From Flavobacteriales bacterium (GTDB lineage: Bacteria; Bacteroidota; Bacteroidia; Flavobacteriales; Flavobacteriaceae), in assembly GCA_011524905.1 (NCBI GenBank), contig WTJI01000044.1, positions 1 through 64,000 on the forward strand: 64,000 nucleotides of DNA. The letters run 5' to 3'. Positions 18,440-29,110 of this stretch are shown here, in pieces. The translations under genes were made by a program, and so were the position numbers. The notes under the pieces are model-generated. The model was not told the origin of the DNA. It did no database searches and was given only the letters and a program-made list of their open reading frames with translations. Numbering within the stretch: position 1 is the stretch's first letter; each line of letters starts with the position of its first letter.

Positions 18440-19009
18440 ATGTTTGATTTTAAAGAATTCTTTACGGCCGGTATGATCCTATTTGCTGTCATCGATATTA
18501 TCGGGAATATCCCTGTCATTATCAGTTTACGTGAAAAAGTGGGACATATTCAATCCGAGAAAGCGGCTCTCGTATCAGCGCTATTAATGATTGCTTTTTT
18601 ATTTTTAGGAGAGGAAATTTTGAATCTCATAGGGATTGATGTCAGTTCATTTGCTGTGGCTGGTTCTTTTGTAATTTTTCTTCTAGCCGTAGAAATGGTA
18701 TTGGGCATCAGTTTATTTAAAGGGGATGTTCCTGCATCGGCATCGGTTGTGCCATTGGCTTTTCCCATTATCGCTGGTGCTGGTACGCTAACGTCCATTT
18801 TATCCCTACGTGCCGAATATCATGTGATCAATATCATTTGTGCTATCGTTGTTAATGTGCTGGTCGTCTATGCCATTCTAAAGTCCTCTTCAATAATTGG
18901 TCGTTTCCTTGGGGAATCTGGTATTCAAATCATACGTAAAGTGTTTGGGATTGTTTTACTTGCCATTGCTGTTAAACTATTTGCCACCAACGTAGGGCAA
19001 TTGGTTTAA
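18440..19009 (+). CDS. MarC family integral membrane protein (UPF0056)
   Basis: FTAGMILFAVIDIIGNIPVIISL; VPLAFPIIAGAGTLTSILSL; multiple TM helices. Confidence 0.9.
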   Translation: MFDFKEFFTAGMILFAVIDIIGNIPVIISLREKVGHIQSEKAALVSALLMIAFLFLGEEILNLIGIDVSSFAVAGSFVIFLLAVEMVLGISLFKGDVPASASVVPLAFPIIAGAGTLTSILSLRAEYHVINIICAIVVNVLVVYAILKSSSIIGRFLGESGIQIIRKVFGIVLLAIAVKLFATNVGQLV

Positions 19010-19038
19010 GCCATTTTTGTTTCATACTTTTACCCGAG

Positions 19039-19236
19039 ATGAAAAACTGGATTTATATATTTATGATAGCTGCTCTAGGCATGCTTGTGTTCAATCTTTT
19101 TCAAGTCAACTGGGAAGCGCCATTTGTCGGTAAAAGTGTGGTTGCTTGTATTGGAGTTTTGGCGGCTAGCTGCGCCTTGCTGCTATTGGTCCTGCTTCAA
19201 CGTTCTATTTTGATAGCCAAAAAACTAAAAAAGTAA
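19039..19236 (+). CDS. small two-TM hypothetical membrane protein
   Basis: 65 aa, two hydrophobic helices, 29 bp downstream of the marC-like gene on the same strand. Confidence 0.6.
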   Translation: MKNWIYIFMIAALGMLVFNLFQVNWEAPFVGKSVVACIGVLAASCALLLLVLLQRSILIAKKLKK

Positions 19237-19241
19237 GCTAT

Positions 19242-20825
19242 TTATTCGTCTGTGTTTTTTTGATGATTTAATGCCTTCTTCAAAAATGAGTCTTGCTGCA
19301 TTAATATCTTGATATGACAATTTTCGCCATATAATTGTAAACCCAAATAGGCTTTTATAGCATTTACGATGCGTTCTTTATTGGAAACTTGTAACGGAAT
19401 GCCATTGTTTTTGCAATAGGTCTTAAAGTCTTGTAGCCATCGTTTTTGATTGGCTAATGGCGTTTCCATAAACTCTTTTTCCTCAGGAAATTCAAAGTCT
19501 CCCCTATCTTGATCTAAAGTTGTGAATACAAAATGATTCATGAGATTGGAACGCAGCAAATAGTCATCCCATTGCTGATCCCGAGTGTTGGTGTTGGGCA
19601 CGTAAATATCAGGGTAAATACCCCCTCCGCCATAGACCTTTCGTCCCTTCGGTGTAAGAAAAGCTAATGAATCATTATAAGGTACATTTTCTTCGTCTGC
19701 CATCTCACCACTGTCGTAACGTTGGGTGATTTCATCATAATAAGCCGCCTTATTTTGGGTGTAGGGCCTTTGAATAGAACGACCCGTTGGAGTATAATAG
19801 CGGGCCGTTGTTAACCGTATGGCATCGCCATCACCCAGTGGTAGCTGTTGTTGTACCAGACCTTTGCCAAAGGTTCTCCTTCCGACTATCCAAGCACGGT
19901 CGTTATCTTGTAATGCTCCTGCAAGTACTTCGGCTGCAGAGGCAGATTGTTCATTGACTAATACATAAACCCCGCCTGTCTCAAATCCGCCGGTATCTGA
20001 CGCTACTGTGCGTTGACGCACCCCTTTGTTACTCTCTGTAATGACTATCGGTAGATTTTCTTCCAAAAAAACATCTGCTATCCGTTGTGCTTGTATCAAA
20101 TAACCACCTGGATTGTCTCGTAAATCTAAAATCAAATTTTCCGTTTCGTATAGATCAAACGATTTTAATGCAGCAATAAATTCATCATAGGTAGTACTGG
20201 CAAAGCGATTTATCTTGATGTATCCTGTGCTTTGACTAACAGAAAAAGCTGCATTGACACTTTTAATTGGAACTTCACCTCTTTGGATGGGTAAAACAAA
20301 AAGCGAGTCTGTTTGTGGCCTGTAAAACTCAAGGGCCACTTCGCTCTCTGGGACTCCTTTGAGCTTAGAAACAATTTGGTTGCTATTCAGCCCTTGGCTG
20401 TATAAAGTATCTTGATCGGCTTTAAGAATTCGATCTCCAGGCAAAACTCCAGCAGCTTCACTGGGGCCCCCTTCTAGCACGCGAACCACCGAAACAGTAT
20501 CGCCTACCATGTAGAAACTCACACCAATACCAACAAAGTTTCCCTGCATAGTTTCTGCTATAGATTGGCGCTCTTCGTTTGGTATAAATACGGTGTGGGG
20601 ATCTAAACGACCAATAATTTCTTGAATAACTTCTGTTGACAAACTATCAATGTCAACTTTATCTACATAACGCTCTCCCACATATCGCATCAATCGGTTT
20701 AATTTGGCTTGAGCCTTTCCATTTTCAGAAGAAAACCAAATGTTTTTTTCCCAACGGGTACCCCAAAAAAAACCTGTAATTAATGCTAAGATTAGGATAC
20801 ATAGCATATAAAGCGTATTTCTCAT
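19242..20825 (-). CDS. S41 family C-terminal processing peptidase
   Basis: Signal/TM N-terminus, PDZ domain (GDRILKADQDTLY), LDLRDNPGG, VLVNEQSASAAEVLAGALQDNDRAWIVGRRTFGKGLVQ catalytic motifs. Confidence 0.93.
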   Translation of the reverse strand: MRNTLYMLCILILALITGFFWGTRWEKNIWFSSENGKAQAKLNRLMRYVGERYVDKVDIDSLSTEVIQEIIGRLDPHTVFIPNEERQSIAETMQGNFVGIGVSFYMVGDTVSVVRVLEGGPSEAAGVLPGDRILKADQDTLYSQGLNSNQIVSKLKGVPESEVALEFYRPQTDSLFVLPIQRGEVPIKSVNAAFSVSQSTGYIKINRFASTTYDEFIAALKSFDLYETENLILDLRDNPGGYLIQAQRIADVFLEENLPIVITESNKGVRQRTVASDTGGFETGGVYVLVNEQSASAAEVLAGALQDNDRAWIVGRRTFGKGLVQQQLPLGDGDAIRLTTARYYTPTGRSIQRPYTQNKAAYYDEITQRYDSGEMADEENVPYNDSLAFLTPKGRKVYGGGGIYPDIYVPNTNTRDQQWDDYLLRSNLMNHFVFTTLDQDRGDFEFPEEKEFMETPLANQKRWLQDFKTYCKNNGIPLQVSNKERIVNAIKAYLGLQLYGENCHIKILMQQDSFLKKALNHQKNTDE

Positions 20826-21268
20826 GAGCTACTTTTGGTTTCGTTTGGTGTAACCACAAGTTGCTCGACGAGAACACCAGCACGTTGTAAAAAATCGACC
20901 CCAGAAAGGTCTCTGTAAGCTTTTGAATAAACCACTCTTGTGATACCGGATTGATGAATCAACTTACTGCATTCTCTACAGGGTGACAAGGTAATATAAA
21001 GTGTTGCGCCCGCACATGATTGTGTAGATGCAGCTACCTTTAAAATCGCATTGGCTTCTGCATGCAAAACATACCATTTGGTATAGTGATCTTCATCTTC
21101 ACAAACGTTTTCAAATCCCGAGGGAGTTCCATTATATCCATCCGAAATTATCATACGATCTTTTACAATCAAGGCACCCACTTTTTTACGCTCACAATAG
21201 GAAAGTTGCCCCCATGTTTGAGCCATTTCAAGGTAGGCCTGATCATATTTTCGCTGCTTGTTCGTCAT
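20822..21268 (-). CDS. dCMP/deoxycytidylate deaminase family protein
   Basis: YNGTPSGFENVCEDED, LHAEANAI, TLSPCRECSKLIHQSGI zinc-deaminase motifs; overlaps the S41 peptidase start by 4 bp (ATGA). Confidence 0.9.
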   Translation of the reverse strand: MTNKQRKYDQAYLEMAQTWGQLSYCERKKVGALIVKDRMIISDGYNGTPSGFENVCEDEDHYTKWYVLHAEANAILKVAASTQSCAGATLYITLSPCRECSKLIHQSGITRVVYSKAYRDLSGVDFLQRAGVLVEQLVVTPNETKSSS

Positions 21269-21312
21269 GGGTGGCTAAGATACAAGTATTTGAACTGTCA
21301 ATTTTTAAAATT

Positions 21313-21885
21313 TTAGAGGGGCCAATTTTGCAATGTCATTTCCAATGCCTGCGAAGCGATCATGGCGCCAGCCACGAGTTTCCATTTTTCCTTTGGCATT
21401 GAAAAAACCGCAACCAAAAGCCAAGCTACACATAGCACACCAATAATAATAACTATTTGTGCACCTTCCACACCCAATGCAAAAGAAAGAAGTGCCGTAG
21501 TGGCTTGTTCCTCAGGAACAATCATACCAAAATATCGACTAAAACCAAATCCATGAACAATCCCAAAAATAAAAATCAAACCACTTAAATATCGCTGTGA
21601 ACGCGCTGCTGAGGTTCCTGTAATCAAAGGCACGCAGGCTATCAATATGGATAGTGGAATGAAAAATTCTATCCATCTGGCAGATGGATTGATCTCAAAA
21701 TAATAATTGCCAACCAAGGAAAGGGTATGCCCTACAGTAAATAATGTTGTCCACCACAATAACTGGCGGGCATCTTTAAATTGAAATGGGATCGTAAATG
21801 CCGAAATAAAAAATAGGTGATCCAAGGCCTGGGGGTCTAACACATGCCCGAATCCTAACTTAAAAAACAATTCAATCGATTCCAT
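21313..21885 (-). CDS. HupE/UreJ family membrane protein
   Basis: GFGHVLDPQALDHLFFISAF and LFTVGHTLSL His-containing TM motifs; VHGFGFSRYFG. Confidence 0.85.
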   Translation of the reverse strand: MESIELFFKLGFGHVLDPQALDHLFFISAFTIPFQFKDARQLLWWTTLFTVGHTLSLVGNYYFEINPSARWIEFFIPLSILIACVPLITGTSAARSQRYLSGLIFIFGIVHGFGFSRYFGMIVPEEQATTALLSFALGVEGAQIVIIIGVLCVAWLLVAVFSMPKEKWKLVAGAMIASQALEMTLQNWPL

Positions 21886-21896
21886 AGTAAATCAAA

Positions 21897-22613
21897 TTAA
21901 AATCCCCGCTTTTTTTTGAGTGCCTCGTAGGCTTCTTGAATTTGGATAAATTTTTGTTGCGCACCTTTTTTTAATGCTTCATCCTCTGTCTTGATTCGAT
22001 CGGGGTGATACTTTTTTACTTTATCACGATAGGCTTTTTTAATCTGACTATCTGTAGCATCAGAAGGGATTTCTAAAATCTTGTAAGCTTGGTCTGTTTC
22101 TTTAATAAACATCGCTTTGATACTGCTAAAATCTTGAGAACGCAAACGAAGAGCAGCAGCAATTTGTTTCAATATCTCCAACTCACTTTCAGATATTTGA
22201 CCATCTGCTTGGGCAATGCCAAATAAAAAATGTAAAATTTGAACCCGTGTTGGGTAAACGGTTGCGCGCGCTAATGTCATAGCAAGCTCGCTTAGACTTT
22301 GTGTTTCTTTTTTAATCTCTTGATTGAAAATCTGAAAGATTTCGCTGGCACGATCTGCACCGTATTGGCCAATAAAATAATTGCGAACATAGCGAAGCTC
22401 TTCTGACCGAATGGCACCATCAGCTTTTATGACTAAAGCGGCTAATGACAGCAGTTTGAGCTCGAAGGAACCCTTGTCCAAACTACTTCCTGGTCTGCGG
22501 AGTATTTCTGCTTGAAAGGAAGTTTGTTCGAGTAAACTCCCTAAAAAAAATCCCATCAGGGCTCCAGGAAACCGATAAAACATATACCCAACCAGGGCAG
22601 CAATCCATTTCAT
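21897..22613 (-). CDS. TerB-like / DnaJ-domain (DjlA-like) co-chaperone
   Basis: Glycine-rich N-terminal TM, TerB-like helical domain, C-terminal J-domain AYKILEIPSDATDSQIKKAYRDKVKKYHPDR. Confidence 0.88.
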   Translation of the reverse strand: MKWIAALVGYMFYRFPGALMGFFLGSLLEQTSFQAEILRRPGSSLDKGSFELKLLSLAALVIKADGAIRSEELRYVRNYFIGQYGADRASEIFQIFNQEIKKETQSLSELAMTLARATVYPTRVQILHFLFGIAQADGQISESELEILKQIAAALRLRSQDFSSIKAMFIKETDQAYKILEIPSDATDSQIKKAYRDKVKKYHPDRIKTEDEALKKGAQQKFIQIQEAYEALKKKRGF

Positions 22614-22734
22614 AAAATGATTGTTAGGTGTTACAAAGGAATAATTTAATTAAGCAATAGCCCTAGAATTTCAAAAAAAAATGAAGAAGCAAATCCCAAC
22701 CTAACTTTATATATTTGCCAAAAAAATAATAGAT

Positions 22735-23145
22735 ATGTATCCAGCAGAAATTGTAAAGCCCATGCGCGAAGAATTAACAGCCATAGGGTTTGAAGAATTG
22801 TGTGAAGTTGCCGATGTTGACCAGGCCCTAGCTAAAAAGGGAACCAGCTTGGTTGTTGTAAATTCTGTTTGTGGTTGTGCGGCTGCCAATGCTCGGCCTG
22901 CGGTTCGTTTGTCGCTTGGTCAGGACAAAAAACCCGATCACTTATTTACTGTTTTTGCAGGTGTTGATCGCGAAGCAACAGATGCGGCTCGCTCTAAAAT
23001 GATTCCTTTTCCGCCCTCCTCTCCCAGCATTGCCTTGTTCAAAGATGGAGAGTTAGTGCACATGATTGAAAGACACCATATAGAGGGAAGACCAGCCGAA
23101 ATGATTGCCGATAACCTGCAATCTGCCTACAGCGAACACTGCTAA
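22735..23145 (+). CDS. BrxA/BrxB family bacilliredoxin
   Basis: SVCGCAAANARPAV CGC active site; YphP/YqiW-like sequence. TATATTTG -7-like element at 22710-22717. Confidence 0.92.
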   Translation: MYPAEIVKPMREELTAIGFEELCEVADVDQALAKKGTSLVVVNSVCGCAAANARPAVRLSLGQDKKPDHLFTVFAGVDREATDAARSKMIPFPPSSPSIALFKDGELVHMIERHHIEGRPAEMIADNLQSAYSEHC

Positions 23146-23155
23146 ACTTATTGCT

Positions 23156-23905
23156 TTGAAAAAAGCACTTGCCCTCCCCTTTTCTATACTGTACTACGGT
23201 TGCTTTGGTTTGGCTTTGTTTCTTTTTCACGGTATTCAAGTAATCAGTCTTCGCATATTTGGGTATCAGGCTCACAAAACGAGTGTGGATGTATTAAACT
23301 GGGTGCTGCTGCGATGTTTAAACTTACTGGGGACACGCATTCACTTACACAACCTCCCTAAACTCAATCCGAGCCAGCCTTACATTATTGTTGCCAATCA
23401 CCAAAGTACCTATGATATTCCACCACTAATATGGTATTTACGCCAATGTCACCCAAAATTTATAAGTAAAATAGAACTTGGAAGTGGTATTCCCAGTATT
23501 TCCTACAATCTCAAAAATGGAGGTTCAGTATTGATCAACAGAAAAGAAAAAACCAAGGCCCTGGATGCTATCAAAAAATTTGCGCAAAATGTTAGAAAAA
23601 ATAACTGGTCTGTGGTCATATTTGCTGAAGGGACAAGAAGTAGGGATGGGCAACCAAAAGCCTTTCAAAAAGGGGGGCTTTTGACACTTTTTGAGCAAAT
23701 TCCAGAAGCGAAAATTCTACCAGTAAGTATTGGTAATTCTTGGAAACTGAGCCGATACAATTATTTTCCTATGCCCTTGGCTGTATCCTTGGATATTATG
23801 TTTCATCCCATTACAGCCATCAATACGCAAAATCCTGAAGCAACGGTAACAGAATTAGAAAGTGTAATACATGAGGGTGTGCATCAACTTCAAACATCTG
23901 CTTAA
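23156..23905 (+). CDS. 1-acyl-sn-glycerol-3-phosphate acyltransferase (PlsC family)
   Basis: VANHQSTYDI and FAEGTRSRDGQPKAFQKGG acyltransferase motifs. TTG start inferred at 23156, 10 bp after the bacilliredoxin stop. Confidence 0.87.
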   Translation: MKKALALPFSILYYGCFGLALFLFHGIQVISLRIFGYQAHKTSVDVLNWVLLRCLNLLGTRIHLHNLPKLNPSQPYIIVANHQSTYDIPPLIWYLRQCHPKFISKIELGSGIPSISYNLKNGGSVLINRKEKTKALDAIKKFAQNVRKNNWSVVIFAEGTRSRDGQPKAFQKGGLLTLFEQIPEAKILPVSIGNSWKLSRYNYFPMPLAVSLDIMFHPITAINTQNPEATVTELESVIHEGVHQLQTSA

Positions 23906-25377
23906 CTCTTTTTTGTTACTGGCAAAGCAATAATGAAAGTGGTACCTTTTTTAGGATTGGGCCGGTAGTTGATCGTTCCATTGTGAGACTGTATGATATT
24001 ACTAACAATACCAAGCCCCAAGCCCATACCTTTTGACTTGGTTGTGAATTTAGGTTCAAAAATCTTGTCTCTATTTTCTTCTGCAATGCCTTGACCGTTA
24101 TCTGAAATACGAACAATAGCTTTTTCTTGTTGTGCAAGAATCTGGACTTTGATAATAGGGTTTAGATCTGCTTCAACAGACTGAATACCGTTTTGAATCA
24201 AATTGGTCATCACCCGAATCCATTGCGTTCGATCTAATTCAACATCAAGTGATTCTTTATCGCTTTCAAAACGAATATCAACTTGCTCAAAAACAGCAAT
24301 TGCTCGCTGTGTTAGGGCTACAATATCATTGGTTTGCAGTTGGGCCTTAGGAAGTGTTGCATAATCTGAAAAAGCACTAGCTACCTGACTCATAGTATCA
24401 ATCTGATTTATGAGCATTGCAGAAAATTCATCGATTTTAGTCTTAAAATTAGGATCATTAGGATCAATTCGACGTTGGAAACTTTGCACAGTAAGACGCA
24501 TGGGGGTAAGTGGATTTTTAATTTCATGGGCAACTTGTCGGGCCATTTCTTGCCATGCCTGCTCCCGCTCGGTTTTGGCCAATCGTTCTGCACTTTCCTC
24601 CAAATCATCAATCATTTTGTTGTAAGAATTTACCAAACCTTCTATTTCACGGGTGGCGTGTTCTAGATGGATTTTTTTGTTCCTGGTCAAAAAACCTGTC
24701 TGACCAATTAGCGTCCGTAGTTGATCCAATGAACGGGTAACGTAGCGAGAAATGAAATACGCAAAAAAAATAGCGACCACTAACATAATCAAATAGACTT
24801 GATACAGTCGCTGCAAAAATGTATTCAATTCATTTTCAGCAAAAGACACATCTTCAAAGTATGGAAAAAACAATAGCGCGTAGGGAAGTCCACTTTCTGT
24901 CTTTAAAACACTGTAAGATGACTGGAATTTCCCTATCTCTTCGTTACTGTCTTCTAAGATTCTAGCGCCGTCTTTTTCTCGTATACGAGACACCAAGTTG
25001 GGACTGATTTTATAATCATTAGCTATGATTTTCAGCGGGGTGAAGGTCACAAAAAGCGGGTCGCCTTTTAAGTCAAATAATGAAAATTCAACTTTATGAA
25101 TCTTGGTAATTGCAGACAAATCGGCTTCGTATTGACTCCACACTGAATCTGTAGCTGTTTCCAAACGATATTTTTTTACTAAAAAATTGAGTTGGCGACG
25201 GATTTGGTTTTCCTTGCGGTCCAATCGAAATCGGTTGTAATCATCTGCTTTGGCTTGGTACTGAATATAGGTAGCTCCCAAAATGAGCATACAGGCAACA
25301 AAAACCAATAATATCATCGACAAGAACAAACGTGTTCGTAGCGATAGACGTTGGTTTAAGACTGCACGCATGTTCAT
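23902..25377 (-). CDS. two-component sensor histidine kinase (NtrY-like architecture)
   Basis: Two TM segments, HAMP-like linker, H-box ARQVAHEIKNPLTPMRLTVQ, N-box LIQNGIQSV, G-boxes DNGQGIAEENRDKIFEPKFTTKSKGMGLGLGIV. Confidence 0.9.
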   Translation of the reverse strand: MNMRAVLNQRLSLRTRLFLSMILLVFVACMLILGATYIQYQAKADDYNRFRLDRKENQIRRQLNFLVKKYRLETATDSVWSQYEADLSAITKIHKVEFSLFDLKGDPLFVTFTPLKIIANDYKISPNLVSRIREKDGARILEDSNEEIGKFQSSYSVLKTESGLPYALLFFPYFEDVSFAENELNTFLQRLYQVYLIMLVVAIFFAYFISRYVTRSLDQLRTLIGQTGFLTRNKKIHLEHATREIEGLVNSYNKMIDDLEESAERLAKTEREQAWQEMARQVAHEIKNPLTPMRLTVQSFQRRIDPNDPNFKTKIDEFSAMLINQIDTMSQVASAFSDYATLPKAQLQTNDIVALTQRAIAVFEQVDIRFESDKESLDVELDRTQWIRVMTNLIQNGIQSVEADLNPIIKVQILAQQEKAIVRISDNGQGIAEENRDKIFEPKFTTKSKGMGLGLGIVSNIIQSHNGTINYRPNPKKGTTFIIALPVTKKS

Positions 25378-25380
25378 AGT

Positions 25381-25917
25381 CTAGTCTTTTCGGTACTTTT
25401 TATAAACTCGAATACCTAACATCAAAAGCATGGCTAATATTAGTAATCCCGCTATTCCAAAAATCCAATGAAAACTGCTTTTCAGAATCACCAAAAAAAC
25501 GACAGCAAACAAGATCAATGTTGCCCCCTCATTCCAAACACGCATGAAAGTGGCTGAATAACGAAACTTTAGATTCTGCATCTGTTGAAACATTTGGTGG
25601 GTCTTTAAATGGTAGGCAAACAACAACAAGACAAAACTCAATTTAATCCACATCCAAGACTGAGTCAGCCAGCTGGGCATTAAATACAATAAACCCAACG
25701 CAAAAAAAGTGGCCAACACTGCCGAGGGCCAGGTAATTATGTACCAAAGCCGATAAGCCATTAATCGCATTTGTTGACTCAAAATATCCTTCTCTGGCTG
25801 TGACTTATTCTGCGCTTCTATCCAATATATTAATAGCCGAGGCATATAAAAAAGCCCTGCGAACCAAGTTGTTACAAAGATCAAATGCAGGGCTTTTATA
25901 TAGTTGTAATAGGTCAC
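25381..25917 (-). CDS. HemJ/CopD-like membrane protein (possible protoporphyrinogen oxidase)
   Basis: YIKALHLIFVTTWFAGLFYMPRLLIY; ITWPSAVLAT; HLKTHQMFQQM; 4-TM HemJ-like pattern. Confidence 0.75.
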   Translation of the reverse strand: MTYYNYIKALHLIFVTTWFAGLFYMPRLLIYWIEAQNKSQPEKDILSQQMRLMAYRLWYIITWPSAVLATFFALGLLYLMPSWLTQSWMWIKLSFVLLLFAYHLKTHQMFQQMQNLKFRYSATFMRVWNEGATLILFAVVFLVILKSSFHWIFGIAGLLILAMLLMLGIRVYKKYRKD

Positions 25918-25918
25918 T

Positions 25919-28900
25919 TTATTCTTCGATAATCAGATAATTCAATGCTTTCTCTGAAAACTCTAAATTAAAGGATTTTATATCATTCCCTATTATTTTT
26001 TCATAAGCGCTCAATTGAACTTCAACTGCTTCTGTCAATTCTTTACGTACAGCCTCATCTTGTGCTGTTGGCCCAAAATCATCTATAGTTACCAAACGAT
26101 TGAGATGACCCAACTTATTGGTCAATTTGATAGGAAAATTAAGTGGGTCTTGGTTGCTTTTGTTCTGGGTTTGATACAGTGCTTTTTCTATAGAAGAAAG
26201 CTTTTCTTGAAGGGTTTTAGCTTGGGCTAGCAGTGCTTCCAAAGAATCGTCTTTACCATAGTTAGAAATAAATTCTGCTAACTTTTTGTCATACGATCGG
26301 ATTGACTTAATCGCTTGATGCGCTTTATCTACAGTTGTATTGACTTTTTGAACAAATTCAAACTGCTTTTGCATGTCTGCCAACTGGGCTTCTCCAGCAG
26401 GATTAGCTTTGATTTTAAATGGGACGCTTTGTTTTTGTCCATTGAAGTTCATTTGCAATTGATACTGGCCAGGTATTGCTTTAGCACCGCTAAATACAGC
26501 ACTCCAAAAAATCATGTCATCAAGGGTTTCAGCACCTTTATAGCGGGTATCCCATATGAATTGATTTCCTCCAGATTCTGGCAGTAAAGGATTTTCGTCT
26601 GCATAAGAAGAAAAACTTTTAATCAGTTTTTGTTCTGCATCGTAAAACGAGAGTGATATGCTGTCTGTATCTGCGTTCCACTGAGGTAGATAATAATGAA
26701 CAATCACGCCATTAGGAAGATTGGTTCCTTTCGTTTTCGATGCCTTACCACCGCGCCCCCGCATGCGATAGGTGTCTTTGGGTGCGAACAACTGCGCTTT
26801 CTGTTTGGATGTGTTTTCTGAAAGTTGGTGTAGTACACCCAAATCGTCTATCATCCATAAACTGCGCCCTTGGGTTGCTACGATTAAACTTTTGTCTTTA
26901 ATAGTCAAGTCTGTAATGGGTACGATGGGGAGATTTTGTTGGAAAGGGCGCCAGTTTCGGCCATCGTCAAATGAAATGTACATACCTGCCTCTGTGCCTG
27001 CATACAACAAGCCTTCTCTATCTGGATCAGAGCGCAGTACGCGGGTAAAATGTTCTTTAGGAATACCTTGTGTTATCTTTATCCAAGTTTGTCCATAATC
27101 CGTTGTTTTGTATAGATAGGGTTGATAATCCCCCATTTTGTATCGGGTTCCAGCGATATAACAAACAGCAGGGTTTTCGTAAGAGGGTTCTATACTATTG
27201 ATCATCGTCCATTCTGGCATTTGGACTGGGGTAACGTTATTCCAGGTTTTTCCTCCATCTTTGGTCAAGTGGATCAACCCGTCATCACTACCAACCCACA
27301 TAAGCCCTTCTTGTATGGGAGACTCGTTGGCAGCAAAAATGGTACAATAATATTCAACGCCTGTATTATCTTGGGTTATTGGTCCGCCGGAAGATTTCAA
27401 TTTATTTGGATCATTCCGTGTCAAATCGGGGCTGATGATTTCCCAAGACTGCCCTTCATTTTCTGATACATGGACATGATTTGAAAATGTGTACAGTTTT
27501 TTCGGATTGTGACGACTGAATTGGATAGGAAAATTCCACTGAAATCGATAACGCATTCCTTCTGCACCATACCCCATGGGGTTGTCTGGCCATACATTGA
27601 TGCCCCTGGCAGTATTTTTCTTGTGATTGATTCGTGTCAGATAACCGCCATAGCTTCCCCCATAAACAATATCATTATTAAGCGGATCTATGGCAATATG
27701 AGCAGATTCACCACCTGCAGTAGGTTCCCAATTGGTCTCATCCAAAGCAGATCCAGTGGATCGGTGTTGGATACGGATGGTTGAATTGTCCTGCTGTGCC
27801 GCATAGATTCGATAGGGAAAAGCGTTGTCTGTGGTGACCCGATAAAACTGTGCCGTAGGTTGATTGTGGTAAGTACTCCATGTGGTCCCACCGTCATAAC
27901 TGACTTGTGCACCTCCATCATCAGCAATAATCATACGTTGATTGTCTTCTGGGGCAATCCACAAATCGTGGTGATCTCCATGCGGTGCTCTTCGGGACTG
28001 AAATGTTTTCCCTCCGTCTGTAGATTTGTGGTAAGACACATTCATGACATACACTATGGATTCATCTTGGGTGTCTGCATAAATTTTAGAATAATACCAA
28101 GCCCGTTGGCGCAATGCACGGCTTTTATTGATATGCTTCCAAGTGGCACCAGCATCTTGGGAATGATAGACCCCGCCTGCATCTTTATTTTCTACAATGG
28201 CCCATAATTTATTGGAATTTAGTGGCGAAACAGTTACGCCAATGATCCCCAAAGTACCTTTTGCAAAACCAGAGTTTTCACTGATTTTCTCCCAGCTTTC
28301 ACCCGAATCTGTACTTTTCCAAAGTGCCGAACCAGTACCGCCACTGCTTAAGCTATATGGTGTCCTTTGGACGCGCCAAGTGGCAGCATACAAAACACGC
28401 GGATTGTTTGGGTCTAGCTGTAGTTCGACGGCGCCCGCTTGCTGGTTGACATACAGAACTTTTTTCCAAGTTTTGCCACCGTCAATACTTTTATACACCC
28501 CTCTGTCTGTGGTTGGCTTGTACAAATCTCCTAAAACTGCTGCATAAACTATATTAGCGTCATTGGGGTCAACAACCATTCTGGGTATGTGCCTTGAGTT
28601 GGGTAAACCACTAAATTGCCAAGTTTTCCCAGCGTCTTTAGATTTCCATACTCCATAGCCCGATGAAACATTCCCTCTAACTGTGACTTCTCCACCACCC
28701 ACATAAAGAACATTGTGGTCGCTTGGGGCAACTACGACCGAACCAATACTACCACCAAAATAACCATCAGAAATATTTTCGTAAGTGATGCCACCATCGG
28801 TTGTTTTCCAAACACCTCCCCCAGTAGCTCCCATGTAAAATAGCTTTGGTGCACCAGGAACACCCGTTACGGCAGCAGAACGACCCCCTCTAAAAGGGCC

Positions 28901-29047
28901 TAACTCGCGGTATTTCAAACTGCTGTATAGTGTATTAGCAATTTCTACTTGCTGCTTTTTTCTTTTGCGCTGTGCTATCGACGCATTGGGCCAAATCATG
29001 ACTCCTAATAAAAATAGTGCGACTGCTTTTAATCCAAATCCATTCAT
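25919..29047 (-). CDS. BNR/VPS10 (sortilin)-like beta-propeller exported protein
   Basis: Signal peptide, repeated SxDxGxxW Asp-box motifs (KTTDGGITYEN, KSKDAGKTWQF, KSIDGGKTWKK, HSQDAGATWKH). Confidence 0.88.
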   Translation of the reverse strand: MNGFGLKAVALFLLGVMIWPNASIAQRKRKKQQVEIANTLYSSLKYRELGPFRGGRSAAVTGVPGAPKLFYMGATGGGVWKTTDGGITYENISDGYFGGSIGSVVVAPSDHNVLYVGGGEVTVRGNVSSGYGVWKSKDAGKTWQFSGLPNSRHIPRMVVDPNDANIVYAAVLGDLYKPTTDRGVYKSIDGGKTWKKVLYVNQQAGAVELQLDPNNPRVLYAATWRVQRTPYSLSSGGTGSALWKSTDSGESWEKISENSGFAKGTLGIIGVTVSPLNSNKLWAIVENKDAGGVYHSQDAGATWKHINKSRALRQRAWYYSKIYADTQDESIVYVMNVSYHKSTDGGKTFQSRRAPHGDHHDLWIAPEDNQRMIIADDGGAQVSYDGGTTWSTYHNQPTAQFYRVTTDNAFPYRIYAAQQDNSTIRIQHRSTGSALDETNWEPTAGGESAHIAIDPLNNDIVYGGSYGGYLTRINHKKNTARGINVWPDNPMGYGAEGMRYRFQWNFPIQFSRHNPKKLYTFSNHVHVSENEGQSWEIISPDLTRNDPNKLKSSGGPITQDNTGVEYYCTIFAANESPIQEGLMWVGSDDGLIHLTKDGGKTWNNVTPVQMPEWTMINSIEPSYENPAVCYIAGTRYKMGDYQPYLYKTTDYGQTWIKITQGIPKEHFTRVLRSDPDREGLLYAGTEAGMYISFDDGRNWRPFQQNLPIVPITDLTIKDKSLIVATQGRSLWMIDDLGVLHQLSENTSKQKAQLFAPKDTYRMRGRGGKASKTKGTNLPNGVIVHYYLPQWNADTDSISLSFYDAEQKLIKSFSSYADENPLLPESGGNQFIWDTRYKGAETLDDMIFWSAVFSGAKAIPGQYQLQMNFNGQKQSVPFKIKANPAGEAQLADMQKQFEFVQKVNTTVDKAHQAIKSIRSYDKKLAEFISNYGKDDSLEALLAQAKTLQEKLSSIEKALYQTQNKSNQDPLNFPIKLTNKLGHLNRLVTIDDFGPTAQDEAVRKELTEAVEVQLSAYEKIIGNDIKSFNLEFSEKALNYLIIEE

Positions 29048-29110
29048 CTTTTTTCAAATTTTGAATGCAAAATGTACAAAAAGAATCTGGAACTGATAGG
29101 GTAAAACTTT

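Noticed and set aside
27122-28547. Series of plus-strand ORFs (115-116 aa) inside the BNR protein gene
   Set aside because: Antisense shadows of the repetitive Asp-box protein; no family features.
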